64,000 nt of DNA, taken from assembly GCF_000949135.2 (NCBI RefSeq), contig NZ_JTAN02000001.1, positions 476,001 through 540,000 on the forward strand. Reading direction: 5' to 3'. The notes under the pieces were generated by a model. It made no database searches. It saw nothing but the letters and a program-made list of their open reading frames with translations, and was not told the DNA's origin. Positions 53,620-62,491 of the stretch are shown piece after piece; the stretch's first letter is position 1, and each line of letters opens with the position of its first letter. Origin of the DNA: Burkholderia sp. USMB20 (GTDB taxonomy: Bacteria; Pseudomonadota; Gammaproteobacteria; Burkholderiales; Burkholderiaceae). The position numbers were made by a program, and so were the translations under genes.

Positions 53620-54573
53620 GTGAAAAAAACCTGGCTCTCGGCAGGGCAGATCCTGCTCACCCTGATCGTCGTCGTCGTGGCCGCCCTCGTGCTGTGGCGG
53701 ATCATCAACTACTACATGTTCTCGCCGTGGACACGCGACGGCCACGTGCGCGCCGACGTGATCCAGGTCGCACCCGACGTGGCGGGGCTCATCACCGCGG
53801 TGCAGGTCACCGACAACCAGGAGGTGAAGCGCGGCCAGGTGCTGTTCGTGATCGACCAGGCCCGCTACGCGCTCGCGCGACGGCTGGCCGAAGCGACGCT
53901 CGCGCAGCGCCGCGCGACTCTCGCCCAGGCGAAGCGCGAATATGCGCGCAACCAGCAGCTCGGCAACCTGGTCGCCAGCGAACAGGTCGAGGAAAGCCGC
54001 ACGCGCGTCGAGCAGGGCGAAGCCGCCGTCGCCGACGCGCAGGTGTCGCTCGACACAGCGAAGCTGAACCTGCAGCGCACGACGATCGTGAGTCCCGTCG
54101 ACGGCTACCTGAACGATCGCGCGCCGCGCGTCGGCGAATACGTGCCGGCCGGCCGCGCGGTGCTGTCGGTCGTCGACCGCAATTCGTTCCGCGTCGACGG
54201 CTACTTCGAGGAAACCAAGCTGCGCGGCATCCACATCGGCCAGCCGGTCGACATCGTCGTGATGGGCGAGCCGCGGCCGCTGCGCGGCCACGTGCAGAGC
54301 ATCGTCGCCGCGATCGAGGATCGCGACCGCACGCAGGGCGCGAACCTGCTGCCGAACGTGAACCCGGCATTCAGCTGGGTGCGGCTCGCACAGCGCGTGC
54401 CGGTGCGCGTCGTGCTCGACGAGGTGCCCGACGACTTCCGGATGATCGCAGGGCGCACCGCGACCGTCGCGATGCGCACCGACACGCGCCGCGACGCTGG
54501 CGCCAGGCCGACCGCCGGCGCCTCCGCGGCATCCGCACCCGCGGCCGTCAGCGCGACGGGAGCATCGCAATGA
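53620..54573 (+). CDS. HlyD-family periplasmic adaptor (AaeA/EmrA-like)
   Basis: A 317-residue membrane fusion protein: one N-terminal membrane segment (LLTLIVVVVAALVLWRIINY), a lipoyl-like half (VRADVIQVAPDVAGLITAVQ), a short coiled-coil hairpin, the second lipoyl half (TTIVSPVDGYLNDRAPRVGE) and a beta-barrel domain, ending in an Ala/Thr-rich tail. It starts with GTG 2 bp after the DUF1656 gene and overlaps the outer-membrane factor gene by 4 bp (ATGA). It bridges the FUSC pump to the outer membrane. Confidence 0.92.
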   Translation: MKKTWLSAGQILLTLIVVVVAALVLWRIINYYMFSPWTRDGHVRADVIQVAPDVAGLITAVQVTDNQEVKRGQVLFVIDQARYALARRLAEATLAQRRATLAQAKREYARNQQLGNLVASEQVEESRTRVEQGEAAVADAQVSLDTAKLNLQRTTIVSPVDGYLNDRAPRVGEYVPAGRAVLSVVDRNSFRVDGYFEETKLRGIHIGQPVDIVVMGEPRPLRGHVQSIVAAIEDRDRTQGANLLPNVNPAFSWVRLAQRVPVRVVLDEVPDDFRMIAGRTATVAMRTDTRRDAGARPTAGASAASAPAAVSATGASQ

Positions 54574-56069
54574 AGCGGCACGGCCTGCGCCTTGCGGCGG
54601 CACTCGCGCCACTCGCGCTCGCACTCGGCGCGTGCAAATCCGTCGGCCCCGACTACAGGCTGCCGCAGCAGGCGTACGTGAATGCGCCGCTCGCGAACCA
54701 TGCGCTCGACGATGCGAACGGCACGCTCGTGTCGCGCGACGCGGTGCCCGGCAACTGGTGGCAGCTGTACGACGACCGCGTGCTCGACGAACTCGTGCGC
54801 AGCGCGCTGAAATCGAATACCGACCTGCGCGTCGCCGCGGCCAACCTTGCGCGTTCGCGCGCGGCGCTGGAAGTCGCGAACGAACAGGGCGGCTTTTCCG
54901 GCCGCGCGGAAGCCGCCGTGCAGCGCGCGCAGGAATCGGCCGAACAGTATCTGCTCGAAAACAAGCTGCCGGTCGTGAACGAGGGCGCGGTCGGCATCAG
55001 CGTGTCGTACGAGCTCGACCTGTTCGGCAAGCTGCGGCGCGGCGTCGAGGCCGCGCGCGCGGACAGCGAAGCCGTGCAGGCGGCCGCCGACCTCGCGCGC
55101 ATCACGGTCGTCGCGGACGTCGTGCGCGCCTACGTCGAGTCGTGCTCCGCCGGCGACGAGCTCGCGATCGCGAAGCAGTCGCTCGCGCTGCAGCAGCAGC
55201 GCGTGAAGCTGTCGCAGCGGCTGCGCGACGCGGGGCGCGGCAACCAGACCGACGTCACGCGCGGCGTCACGCAGGTGCGCACGCTCGCGGCCGACATCCC
55301 GCGTTTCGAAGGCCCGCGCAAGATCGCGCAGTACCAGCTCGCCGCGCTGCTCGCGCGTTCGCCGGCCGACCTGCCGAAGGTGTCGCCGAATGCGAGCGGC
55401 TGCCGAAGCTGCGCCAGCCGATTCCGATCGGCGACGGCGCCGCGCTGCTGCGCGCCGCCGCCCCGACGTGCGCGAGGCCGAGCGCCAGCTCGCCGCCGCG
55501 ACCGCGCGGATCGGCGTCGCGACGGCCCGCTGTATCCGTCGGTCAGCATCGGCGCGTCGGCCGGCTCGGTCGGCGTCGCCGCCGACCTGTTCTCGTCCAC
55601 CACCAATCGCTGGTCGTTCGGACCACTGATCAGCTGGTCGTTCCCGGTCAACGGCCAGCGCGCGCGCGTGCGCGAGGCCGAAGCCGCGACCGGTGGCGCG
55701 CTCGCGCATTTCGACGGCGTCGTGCTGAACGCGCTGCGCGAAACGCAGTCGAGCCTCGCGACCTATGCTGCCGACGTGCAGCGCACCGATGCGCTGCGCA
55801 CGGCCTACGAATCGGCGCGCAGTTCCGCTGACGAAACGCACCGGCTTTATACGGCCGGCCGCGAGTCGTTCATCTCCGATCTCGATGCGACGCGCACGCT
55901 GACGAGCGTGCGCGCGCAGGTCGCCGCGGCCGAGGGCCAGGTCGCCGCCGACCAGGTCAAGCTGTTCCTCGCCCTCGGCGGCGGATGGGAAGGCGACGCT
56001 GCGCCCGCTGCGGCGCAGCAGACTTCCGCAGCGGGTACGCCGGCCGCGGCGCCGGCCGCCGCAAAGTAA
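54570..56069 (+). pseudogene. Outer-membrane efflux factor (NodT/OprM type) with three clustered single-base deletions
   Basis: The 499-codon frame begins as a TolC-like lipoprotein (LALALGACKSVGPDY; lipobox Cys at about residue 22) and ends as one (ETHRLYTAGRESFISDLDATR). Between about 55381 and 55535 the family sequence appears in the other two frames in turn: VAECERLPKLRQPIPIGDG, then RRPDVREAERQLAAATARIG, before returning to the first frame at YPSVSIGASAG. This is explained by three separate 1-base losses, which together restore the frame; about 50 residues are scrambled, but no stop arises. Sequencing error in GC-rich DNA is a real alternative to mutation. As read, the scrambled part would disrupt a conserved helical region. 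Confidence 0.85.
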
Positions 56070-56252
56070 GCGCGCGCGGGGCGGCAGCCGGCGTGCACGA
56101 CACGTCTGCCGTCCCGCGCCATCGTGCGCGATTTCGCATGTCCGGTATGCCGATGCCGACGTCGCGCGTCGCCTGCATTGCCGGTAAACTCGTCCGCTGT
56201 TTCCGTCATTCGCCGGCCGCCCGTCGGGCGGCCCATTTCCCGGAGAGTCATC

Positions 56253-56678
56253 ATGCGAACCAGCGCCCGTAATCAATTCGCCGGCCAGATCGGCGCCGTC
56301 AAGCCCGGTGCGGTCAACGACGAAATCACGCTGCGTACCCAGGACGGCCTCGACATCGTCGCGGTGATCACGCATGGCAGCGTCGCATCGCTGGGCCTCG
56401 CGGCCGGCACGAAGGCGTTTGCGCTCGTCAAGGCATCGTCGGTGATCGTGATGGTCGACGTCGACAGCAGCAAGGTGTCGGCCCGCAACTGCGTCTCGGG
56501 CACCGTGTCGTCGATCGCGAAAGGCGCGGTCAATTCGGAAGTCGTGATCAAGGCGGCGGGCGGCGCCGAGATCGTCGCGATCGTCACCAACGACAGCGTC
56601 GATCGTCTCGGCCTCGCGAGCGGCAGGGCCGCGTCCGCCATCTTCAAGGCGTCGAGCGTGATCGTCGGGGTCGAGTGA
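56253..56678 (+). CDS. Molybdate-binding protein with two Mop domains (molbindin)
   Basis: A 141-residue protein made of two tandem Mop (TOBE-like) domains. The first begins SARNQFAGQIGAVKPGAVND and ends KASSVIVMVD; the second begins SARNCVSGTVSSIAKGAVNS and ends KASSVIVGVE. Molbindins bind molybdate or tungstate in the cytosol and buffer it. GGAGAG precedes the ATG. It is followed by nifQ, another molybdenum protein, about 85 bp later, so the pair is probably functional in molybdenum handling. Confidence 0.92.
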   Translation: MRTSARNQFAGQIGAVKPGAVNDEITLRTQDGLDIVAVITHGSVASLGLAAGTKAFALVKASSVIVMVDVDSSKVSARNCVSGTVSSIAKGAVNSEVVIKAAGGAEIVAIVTNDSVDRLGLASGRAASAIFKASSVIVGVE

Positions 56679-56763
56679 ACGCCCTGTCGACCGCACCGAC
56701 GATCCGTCGTGCGCCGCGCCCGCAAGCGGCGTGCGACGCTCGACCGGCGCGCGGGCGCACACG

Positions 56764-57354
56764 ATGACGTCCATGCTCGAGCACGCGCATGAGCGCATAT
56801 TGCAATCGCTGCTGGCCGGGGCGGCCGACGCCGATTCTCCGGATGCACGTCTGTTCGGCACGCTCGTTGCGGCACGCGCATGCCGCAACGAGCTCGCGCT
56901 GCTCGGTCTGTCTCCCGCACGGTTGAGCGGCCTGCTTGCCCGCCAGTTTCCGCACCTGGGTTCGGACGATGCCGCCGCGCTCGTGTCGGCGGCCGCCATC
57001 GCGCCGCTGCCGACCGCGCACGCGCAGTTCGTCGCGACACTGCACGCGCGGTTGATGCAGGATGCGCATTGCGCCGTCGCACGCGACGATGCCGACTGCG
57101 TCGCGACCATCATCGCGCATGCGTGCCTGCGCCCCGATCACCTGTGGCGCGATCTCGGCCTCGACGGACGCGCCGCGGTGTCCGCGCTGCTCGACCGCTA
57201 TTTCCCCGCGCTCGCCGCACGCAATGTCGCGAACCTGCGCTGGAAGAAATTCCTCGCGCAGGAAGCGGCCGCATCGCTCGGCCTGCCGCCCGGGCCCGCC
57301 CCCGGATGCCCGGGCTGCGAGGATTTCGGATTCTGCTTTCCCGCGGGACGATAG
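56764..57354 (+). CDS. nifQ: NifQ-family molybdenum protein outside a nif cluster
   Basis: A 196-residue NifQ-type protein. The C-terminal signature is visible as RWKKFL followed by a Cys motif, C182-x2-C185-x5-C191 (GCPGCEDFGFCF). The classical motif has a further Cys four residues earlier; here that region is Pro/Gly-rich and the Cys is absent. NifQ delivers molybdenum to nitrogenase cofactor assembly, but no nif genes are in the window. The neighbouring molbindin suggests a general molybdenum-trafficking role. The start is the ATG at 56764, with a weak ribosome-binding site. Confidence 0.82.
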   Translation: MTSMLEHAHERILQSLLAGAADADSPDARLFGTLVAARACRNELALLGLSPARLSGLLARQFPHLGSDDAAALVSAAAIAPLPTAHAQFVATLHARLMQDAHCAVARDDADCVATIIAHACLRPDHLWRDLGLDGRAAVSALLDRYFPALAARNVANLRWKKFLAQEAAASLGLPPGPAPGCPGCEDFGFCFPAGR

Positions 57355-57472
57355 TCGCGGCGGCGGCTTGCGCGGCTTGCCGGTGCGCATCGTTTGACCG
57401 ACCATGCGCGACATCCGTCCGCACGTTTTCCCGCGCGTTCGTTCGATCGCTGCGCCCACTGGAGGAACCGCC

Positions 57473-57838
57473 TTGACCAACTTTGCGAGTCCCAATCTGC
57501 CGTCGCGCGATTTCGAAGTTACGTCGCTGTTCTACGCGAAGCTCGGCTTCGTCGAAACCTGGCGCGACGACGGCTGGATGATCCTGAGACGCGGCGACCT
57601 GCTGCTGGAATTCTTTCCGCATCCCGGTCTCGATCCGGCCACGAGCTGGTTCAGCTGCTGCTTCCGGCTCGCCGACGTCGGTGCGTTTTTCGACGCAGTG
57701 CTCGCCGCCGGCATTCCCGAGCAAACGACCGGCTGGCCGCGCGTGCATCGGCCGAAACGCGAGGCATGGGGCGGCACCGTCGGCGCGCTGATCGACCCGG
57801 ACGGGTCGTTGATCCGATTGATTCAGACGGACGACTGA
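57473..57838 (+). CDS. VOC-family bleomycin-resistance-like protein
   Basis: A 121-residue protein of the vicinal oxygen chelate fold, with the pattern of bleomycin-binding proteins: ASPNLPSRDFEVTSLFYAKLGF at the start and GALIDPDGSLIRLIQ at the end. Such proteins sequester glycopeptide drugs as dimers. I chose the TTG at 57473 because GGAGG lies 7 bases upstream and the length then matches the family; the ATG at 57404 would add an Arg/Pro-rich tail. Related VOC enzymes cannot be excluded. Confidence 0.78.
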   Translation: MTNFASPNLPSRDFEVTSLFYAKLGFVETWRDDGWMILRRGDLLLEFFPHPGLDPATSWFSCCFRLADVGAFFDAVLAAGIPEQTTGWPRVHRPKREAWGGTVGALIDPDGSLIRLIQTDD

Positions 57839-57963
57839 CTCGCTACGGTTCGCCTCATCGATCGACGCGCAAGCCGTGCAGCGGACACGAACGACGGCCC
57901 CATAAACGGTTACCTTGCGATGCGCGTGGCACACAGCGCGGGTCGTGCGCCCGTGCCGCGCGA

Positions 57964-59025
57964 TCAGTGTCGATGGCGGTGGTGAATGTCCGGAAAATGC
58001 GCGTGACTGTGCGTGATCGGCAGATGCACGTGCGGATGCGTGTGCGGTTCATCGCCGTCGTACGGGAAGTCGTGCGCGTGCTGATGATGTTCGTCGTGCC
58101 GATGCCGGTGCGTATGCTCGAGCCGCTCATGCGCATGCTCGTGTTCGTGCCGTTCGCGCACATGCAGCCAGATGCCGAGCGCCATCAGCACGGCCGCGAT
58201 CCAGAACGTGACCGACGGCAGCGCCGGCCAGATCAGCAACGACAGCACGACGCCGAACAGCGGCGCCACCGAAAAATACGCGCCCGTGCGTGCACTGCCG
58301 AGATGGCGCAGCGCGACGACGAACAACACGAGACTGATCCCGTAGCCGCCGAGGCCGGTCAGCATCGCGGCGGCCGTGGCCGGAACGGCGGGCAGCGACG
58401 CACCCGTCGCGAGCGCGATGCCGATGTTCACGGGCCCGGCGACCAGGCCTTTCACGCACGCGATGACCATCGCATCGTTCGCGGCGACCTTGCGGGTCAG
58501 GTTGTTGTCGATCGCCCAGCACAGGCATGCGCTGGCAATCAGCAACGCGCCGACCGGCACGCCGGCGCGCCCCGGCACCCACGACAGCAGCGTGCCGCCC
58601 GCGACGATCGCAACCATGCCGAGAAACACCTGGAGATCCACGTTCTCGCGAAACACGACCCACGCGATGACCGCCGTCAGCACCCCTTCGAGATTGAGCA
58701 GCAGCGCACTCGTGGCGGCCGGCGTGCTCGACAGCCCGAGCATCAGCAGCGCCGGACCCGCGACGCCGCCGGCCGCGATCGCGCCGGCGAGCCACGGCAG
58801 GTCCGCGCGCTGCAGCGGCGCTGCGTCCTCGGCCGGCGCGCGGCGGCGGCGCAACCCGCGCAGCAGGATCCCGACGCCCAGGCCGATCCCGCTGCCGAGA
58901 TAGAACAGGCCCGCGACCATGAACGGCGACATCGCGCCGATCAGTGCCTTGGCGAGCGGCGTCGCGGCGCCGAACAGCGCGGCGGCGGTGAGCGCGACGA
59001 GAATCGCGGAATGTCTCGGGTTCAT
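57964..59025 (-). CDS. EamA-family transporter with a His-rich C-terminal tail
   Basis: A 353-residue DMT transporter. Ten hydrophobic segments form two EamA repeats (AALFGAATPLAKALIG at the start, LGSARTGAYFSVAPLFGVVL in the second). After the last segment comes a cytoplasmic or periplasmic tail of about 65 residues, of which nearly half are His with Asp and Glu (HEHEHAHERLEHTHRHRHDE, THPHVHLPITHSHAHFPD). The tail resembles metal-binding extensions of zinc and nickel transporters, so metal transport or metal sensing is possible; the substrate is otherwise unknown. Confidence 0.85.
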   Translation of the reverse strand: MNPRHSAILVALTAAALFGAATPLAKALIGAMSPFMVAGLFYLGSGIGLGVGILLRGLRRRRAPAEDAAPLQRADLPWLAGAIAAGGVAGPALLMLGLSSTPAATSALLLNLEGVLTAVIAWVVFRENVDLQVFLGMVAIVAGGTLLSWVPGRAGVPVGALLIASACLCWAIDNNLTRKVAANDAMVIACVKGLVAGPVNIGIALATGASLPAVPATAAAMLTGLGGYGISLVLFVVALRHLGSARTGAYFSVAPLFGVVLSLLIWPALPSVTFWIAAVLMALGIWLHVRERHEHEHAHERLEHTHRHRHDEHHQHAHDFPYDGDEPHTHPHVHLPITHSHAHFPDIHHRHRH

Positions 59026-59808
59026 GATGCAGTCTTGGCGTTGGGCGTTGGGCGTATGGAATCGGCAGGTTGCGTGCGATGCGGTGGCGCTTGCGGTTTG
59101 CCGGTGCCTTTCAATGTCGGGGAATGTCGGACGAATTACGCAGGCTTTCAGGTACCTGTCGCGTCATGCGCGGGCGGCAACGCAGGCCGGCCCGACGATT
59201 CGTGCCGGGGAGATTATCGCGTTTGTGTTACGGGTCGCCAACTGACGAGCGGCCGGCCGCGGCGGCGCATCCGGACATCTCAACGTCCGTCTCTCGAATA
59301 CGGCCGCACATCGCGCCTGACAACAGTTCACGTGAGACATATTCGCGTGGGTGCGAATCCGGGTTTCATCTCCGATCCGATTAAATTAGGAACACGAATT
59401 ATCGTGATTGAACGCAAGCGGATGTGCGTTGGTCACTCACTCGATGGCGCATGCATCGATCGTCCGCGCGCAAGCGTGTATACGCAGTCGCGCGGGACGC
59501 CCGCCTGTGCATCGTTCTCCGGATGGGACGGCACCGTGCATTCTTGATGCGTGCCGACACTCCCCGATGCCTGGTCGCCGCGCGCCCGGCGTAAGCGACA
59601 CGTTGCACACGCCGCGTCCGCCGACGTGCTTTCGTCGTCGGTTCGATTGGCAGTTCGATGCTGATCGGGTAAGGCTGACTGGCTGTGCGGCCAGCGGTGG
59701 CAGTCCCGACCTGCCCGGACAAGGAAAGGTCGGTCCGTCATGTGATGCGCGATATGCGCGGTGAAGGCCGGCCGTCGCCGCGCATATCGCACGGCGACGC
59801 ATCGCGTG
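59026..59808. other. 783-bp geneless stretch with two small inverted repeats
   Basis: No frame here has convincing coding character. Two perfect inverted repeats occur: ATTCGC-GTGGGT-GCGAAT (59341-59358) and CACGA-ATTA-TCGTG (59393-59406), separated by an AT-rich patch (GATTAAATTAGG) that could be a promoter. They may mark a regulatory region or a small RNA gene. Nothing else was recognised. Confidence 0.4.
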
Positions 59809-60468
59809 TTACTCGCTCGCGGCCGTTTGCTGCTCGGCCTGCGGTGCTGCATCGGCCGGTGCTTCCACGGCTGCCGGCTGCGGCGCGGCGGCATCGGCCT
59901 GTGCATCGGCCTTCGGCTGCTGCGGTGCGCCCTTCGCTGCTTGTGCGCCGCCCTTGTTGCCCGGACGACGCGACTTCAGCCGGCGCGCACGCGCGGCGTC
60001 GTCATGCGTCACACGTCCGGCTTCGTTACCTTGCAGATCGACCCGCACCGCGTCTTCGACGAGACACGACCAGTAACGATTGCCGCGGCACCACGTGGAC
60101 ATTGCCTCGCGCAGTTCGGCTTCGCTCAGGCCGACGGCTTGCGCCTCGCGGGCGAGATCGTCCCAGATACCGACCTTCAGCGGCACCTTGGGAGCCGGAT
60201 TCTTCGGGAACGCGCGCGGGAACCGGCGCTGCAGTTTGCCGATTGCGACGATGACCGGATCGACCGGCGTCGACGGCTTCGCCGAAGCAGGCTTCGCGCC
60301 GGACGGCGCTTTGGCCCCGGCACCCGATTTGGCCCCACGAGCGGGCCGATCGCCGGACTTCGGCTTCGCGCCTGCGTCCGGTTGCGTAGCCGGTCGCTTC
60401 GCGTTGCGCTCCTGCTTGGCCTTGGCTGCGAGCTGCGCCCGCAATTCGGCAAGTTGTTCAAAACCCAT
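59809..60468 (-). CDS. proQ: ProQ/FinO-domain RNA chaperone
   Basis: A 219-residue protein with a central ProQ/FinO domain (RRFPRAFPKNPAPKVPLKVG, SEAELREAMSTWCRGNRYW) of about 110 residues, flanked by a basic Lys/Ala/Pro N-terminal tail and a Gln/Ala/Pro C-terminal tail that are probably disordered. Family members bind structured small RNAs and mRNA 3' ends. The ATG at 60468 is used, since a longer frame upstream is not family-like. It is a stand-alone gene between two geneless stretches. Confidence 0.9.
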   Translation of the reverse strand: MGFEQLAELRAQLAAKAKQERNAKRPATQPDAGAKPKSGDRPARGAKSGAGAKAPSGAKPASAKPSTPVDPVIVAIGKLQRRFPRAFPKNPAPKVPLKVGIWDDLAREAQAVGLSEAELREAMSTWCRGNRYWSCLVEDAVRVDLQGNEAGRVTHDDAARARRLKSRRPGNKGGAQAAKGAPQQPKADAQADAAAPQPAAVEAPADAAPQAEQQTAASE

Positions 60469-61071
60469 AAATTCAATCCACCAGGAATATAAGGTGTGGT
60501 TCGTGCGGCCATTCCGCACATCGGCGTTCGCCGCATCGCCTGCGGCTCGACTGCCACCGATGCGGATCATTGCGGGGCCGCATCGCCACCACCACTGTTT
60601 CAGGCACCCGGCCACGATGCCGGACAAAGGCAGGAGTGGAAGTATACCGGTACGCGCGGCAGTCGGTTGACTCACCGGTTCGGATTTGACGGATCCGGGT
60701 GGCAGGCAAGGCGTCCGCGCAGTCGTGACGCGCATTATGGCGGTGTTTTCGACAGGTATCGACACACGCGTTACGTAGTGTCGCTTTCTGCACTTTCTCG
60801 CTTCAGTGCGCTTCACGTGAAAAGCCTGTGGCCCGAACATCATCGGCCGCCAGTATCGGCAAAGGTTGACCGGGGCATCGACAAGCTGTTGGTGTCGCTT
60901 GGTATCGCTGGGTGTCGCTGCCGCGAACGGCAATGCGGTTCGCTGGAGTGGTGTCCCGCGAATCGTGCGCATCGCTAGCACTCGCGGTCATCGAACGCGG
61001 CACACGAGGCGTCGCGCTCCGGTCGTTGCGCGCAATTGCGGCTTCGCGGCGGCCGGCTCGATCGTCGCCAA
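60469..61071. other. 603-bp geneless stretch upstream of proQ
   Basis: Open frames here look like shadows. An inverted repeat CGACAC-N12-GTGTCG (60760-60783) and three imperfect 10-bp direct repeats of GGTGTCGCTT type (60891-60920) are present. The proQ promoter must lie at the left end. Nothing else was recognised. Confidence 0.4.
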
Positions 61072-61563
61072 TCAGAACACGCCGAGAGCAAGCCCTGCGG
61101 CAAGACCCGCGCCGATCTCCGCGCAGCGCGCGAGATCCTCGCTGCCGATCGTCTTCGGCGCGAGGATGCGCTCCGGTGTCTGCGCATGGGTGCAGACGAT
61201 CAGGCCCGGCGCCACATTCCTGAGCCGCCATCCGGTCGCGATCCGGTCGATCTGGCGCAGCGCGTTCTGTCCGTCGCTGCCTGCGCAGATCATCGCCGCA
61301 TACGGACGGCCGTTCACCCGATCGAGTGCCGCGTAGTAACAGCGATCGAAGAAATCCTTCATCAGCCCGGACATCGCGGCGAGATTTTCCGGCGTCGCGA
61401 AGAGGTAGGCGTCGGCGGCGAGCACGTCATCCGCGCTCGTCGCATCCGCACGCTGCAACCTGACGTCGACGCCGGGTTGCTGGCGCGCGGCATCTGCGGC
61501 CGCCTCGGCCATCTGCTGCGTGCCTCCGGTCATCGTGTGATAGACGATCAACAGCGTCTTCAT
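61072..61563 (-). CDS. Flavodoxin-like protein
   Basis: A 163-residue flavodoxin-fold protein. The FMN phosphate loop is LIVYHTMTGGTQQMA at the N-terminus, and FATPENLAAMSGLMKDFFDR resembles the FMN-binding 60s loop of NAD(P)H:quinone-reductase-like flavodoxins. It probably acts as a small reductase or electron carrier; the partner is unknown. The ATG at 61563 has only a weak ribosome-binding site. Confidence 0.82.
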   Translation of the reverse strand: MKTLLIVYHTMTGGTQQMAEAAADAARQQPGVDVRLQRADATSADDVLAADAYLFATPENLAAMSGLMKDFFDRCYYAALDRVNGRPYAAMICAGSDGQNALRQIDRIATGWRLRNVAPGLIVCTHAQTPERILAPKTIGSEDLARCAEIGAGLAAGLALGVF

Positions 61564-61756
61564 CGGGGTTCGCTCGCGTTCGGTTTCAAATGCGCCCGCC
61601 GCACACATCGGTACGGCTCAAACGGGCTAGGTCGACGTGTGTGCCCGGGCCTGCGTTCTTCCGTTGTCGAATGGCACATTCTTCGAGGCGGCAGAAGCAG
61701 CGCACATCGAGTATATCGACGCGCCTGTTCCACTCCGCGCTTCGCACGATGTGCGG

Positions 61757-62407
61757 TCAGTCCTGCCCGGCACTCGCACCAGCGCGGTCCGCACGCGCGT
61801 AGTACGCAAGAAACATGTCGGCGGCAGTTTCCGCGACCTTCTCCTGCTCCCGCACACCGAGCGGTGGCTGACCCATCGTCACCTGCGGCCAGAACGCGAA
61901 CGCTTTCACGATTCCGTGCAACTGATGCGCAGCGAATACCGGATCGGTCACCGTAAGCCGGCCGGCCGCTGCGGCCGCGCGAATCCAGACCGTCACGTCT
62001 TCTTCGCGCTCGCCCATGCGTTCGACCATGTCGCGCGCGCGTTCCGGCGAGTGGATGGCCGCACCGATCGCGACGCGTGCGAGTGCGAGAAACGCTTCGT
62101 CGTTCAGCAAGCGCAATTTGCGGCCCAGCAGCGCGAGCAGTTGATCGCGCAACGGCACGTCGGCGCAGTAAGCCGGCGCGCCGGCGGTAAGTGTCGCGTC
62201 CCACAGCTGATGCAGGATCGCCGCGAACAATGCTTCCTTGCCCGGGAAGTGGTTGTAGACGGTTCGCTTCGACACGTCGGCGCGCGCGGCAATGCGATCC
62301 ATGCTGGTTGCGTCATAGCCGGCCGCGAGAAATTCCTCGATCGCCGCGGCGAGTATTGCCGCACGCTTTCGGTCGGTCAGGCGCTGAGGAGAAGTGCTCG
62401 TATCCAT
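61757..62407 (-). CDS. TetR-family regulator
   Basis: A 216-residue TetR/AcrR regulator. The N-terminal helix-turn-helix spans AAIEEFLAAGYDATSMDRIA and ADVSKRTVYNHFPGKEALF, followed by a helical ligand domain with a conserved-type C-terminal half. It is divergent from the MBL-fold hydrolase with only 84 bp between their starts, and a palindrome sits in that gap, so it very probably represses the hydrolase and itself. The ligand is unknown. Confidence 0.9.
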   Translation of the reverse strand: MDTSTSPQRLTDRKRAAILAAAIEEFLAAGYDATSMDRIAARADVSKRTVYNHFPGKEALFAAILHQLWDATLTAGAPAYCADVPLRDQLLALLGRKLRLLNDEAFLALARVAIGAAIHSPERARDMVERMGEREEDVTVWIRAAAAAGRLTVTDPVFAAHQLHGIVKAFAFWPQVTMGQPPLGVREQEKVAETAADMFLAYYARADRAGASAGQD

Positions 62408-62428
62408 ACAAAAAATTTTACACCGCCG

Positions 62429-62453
62429 AGTTTACTTTTCCCAGGGATAAACT
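62429..62453. promoter_or_regulatory. Inverted repeat in the tetR-MBL promoter gap
   Basis: AGTTTA and TAAACT form perfect 6-bp arms 13 bp apart, in the middle of the 84-bp gap between tetR and the hydrolase gene. A further pair, TACACCG and CGGTGTA, lies outside it. Position and symmetry fit a TetR operator. Confidence 0.5.
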
Positions 62454-62491
62454 ACACTGCTCGGTGTACTTTTATTTCCGGACGAATCGAC

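Noticed and set aside
59408-59764. 118-codon plus-strand frame in the 59-kb gap
   Set aside because: Low-complexity Arg/Pro/Cys composition, no ribosome-binding site, and overlapping frames of similar quality on the other strand.
60496-60978. 160-codon plus-strand frame upstream of proQ
   Set aside because: It is rich in Arg, Ser and His with no fold-like pattern, no good start site and no recognised family; typical of chance frames at this GC content.
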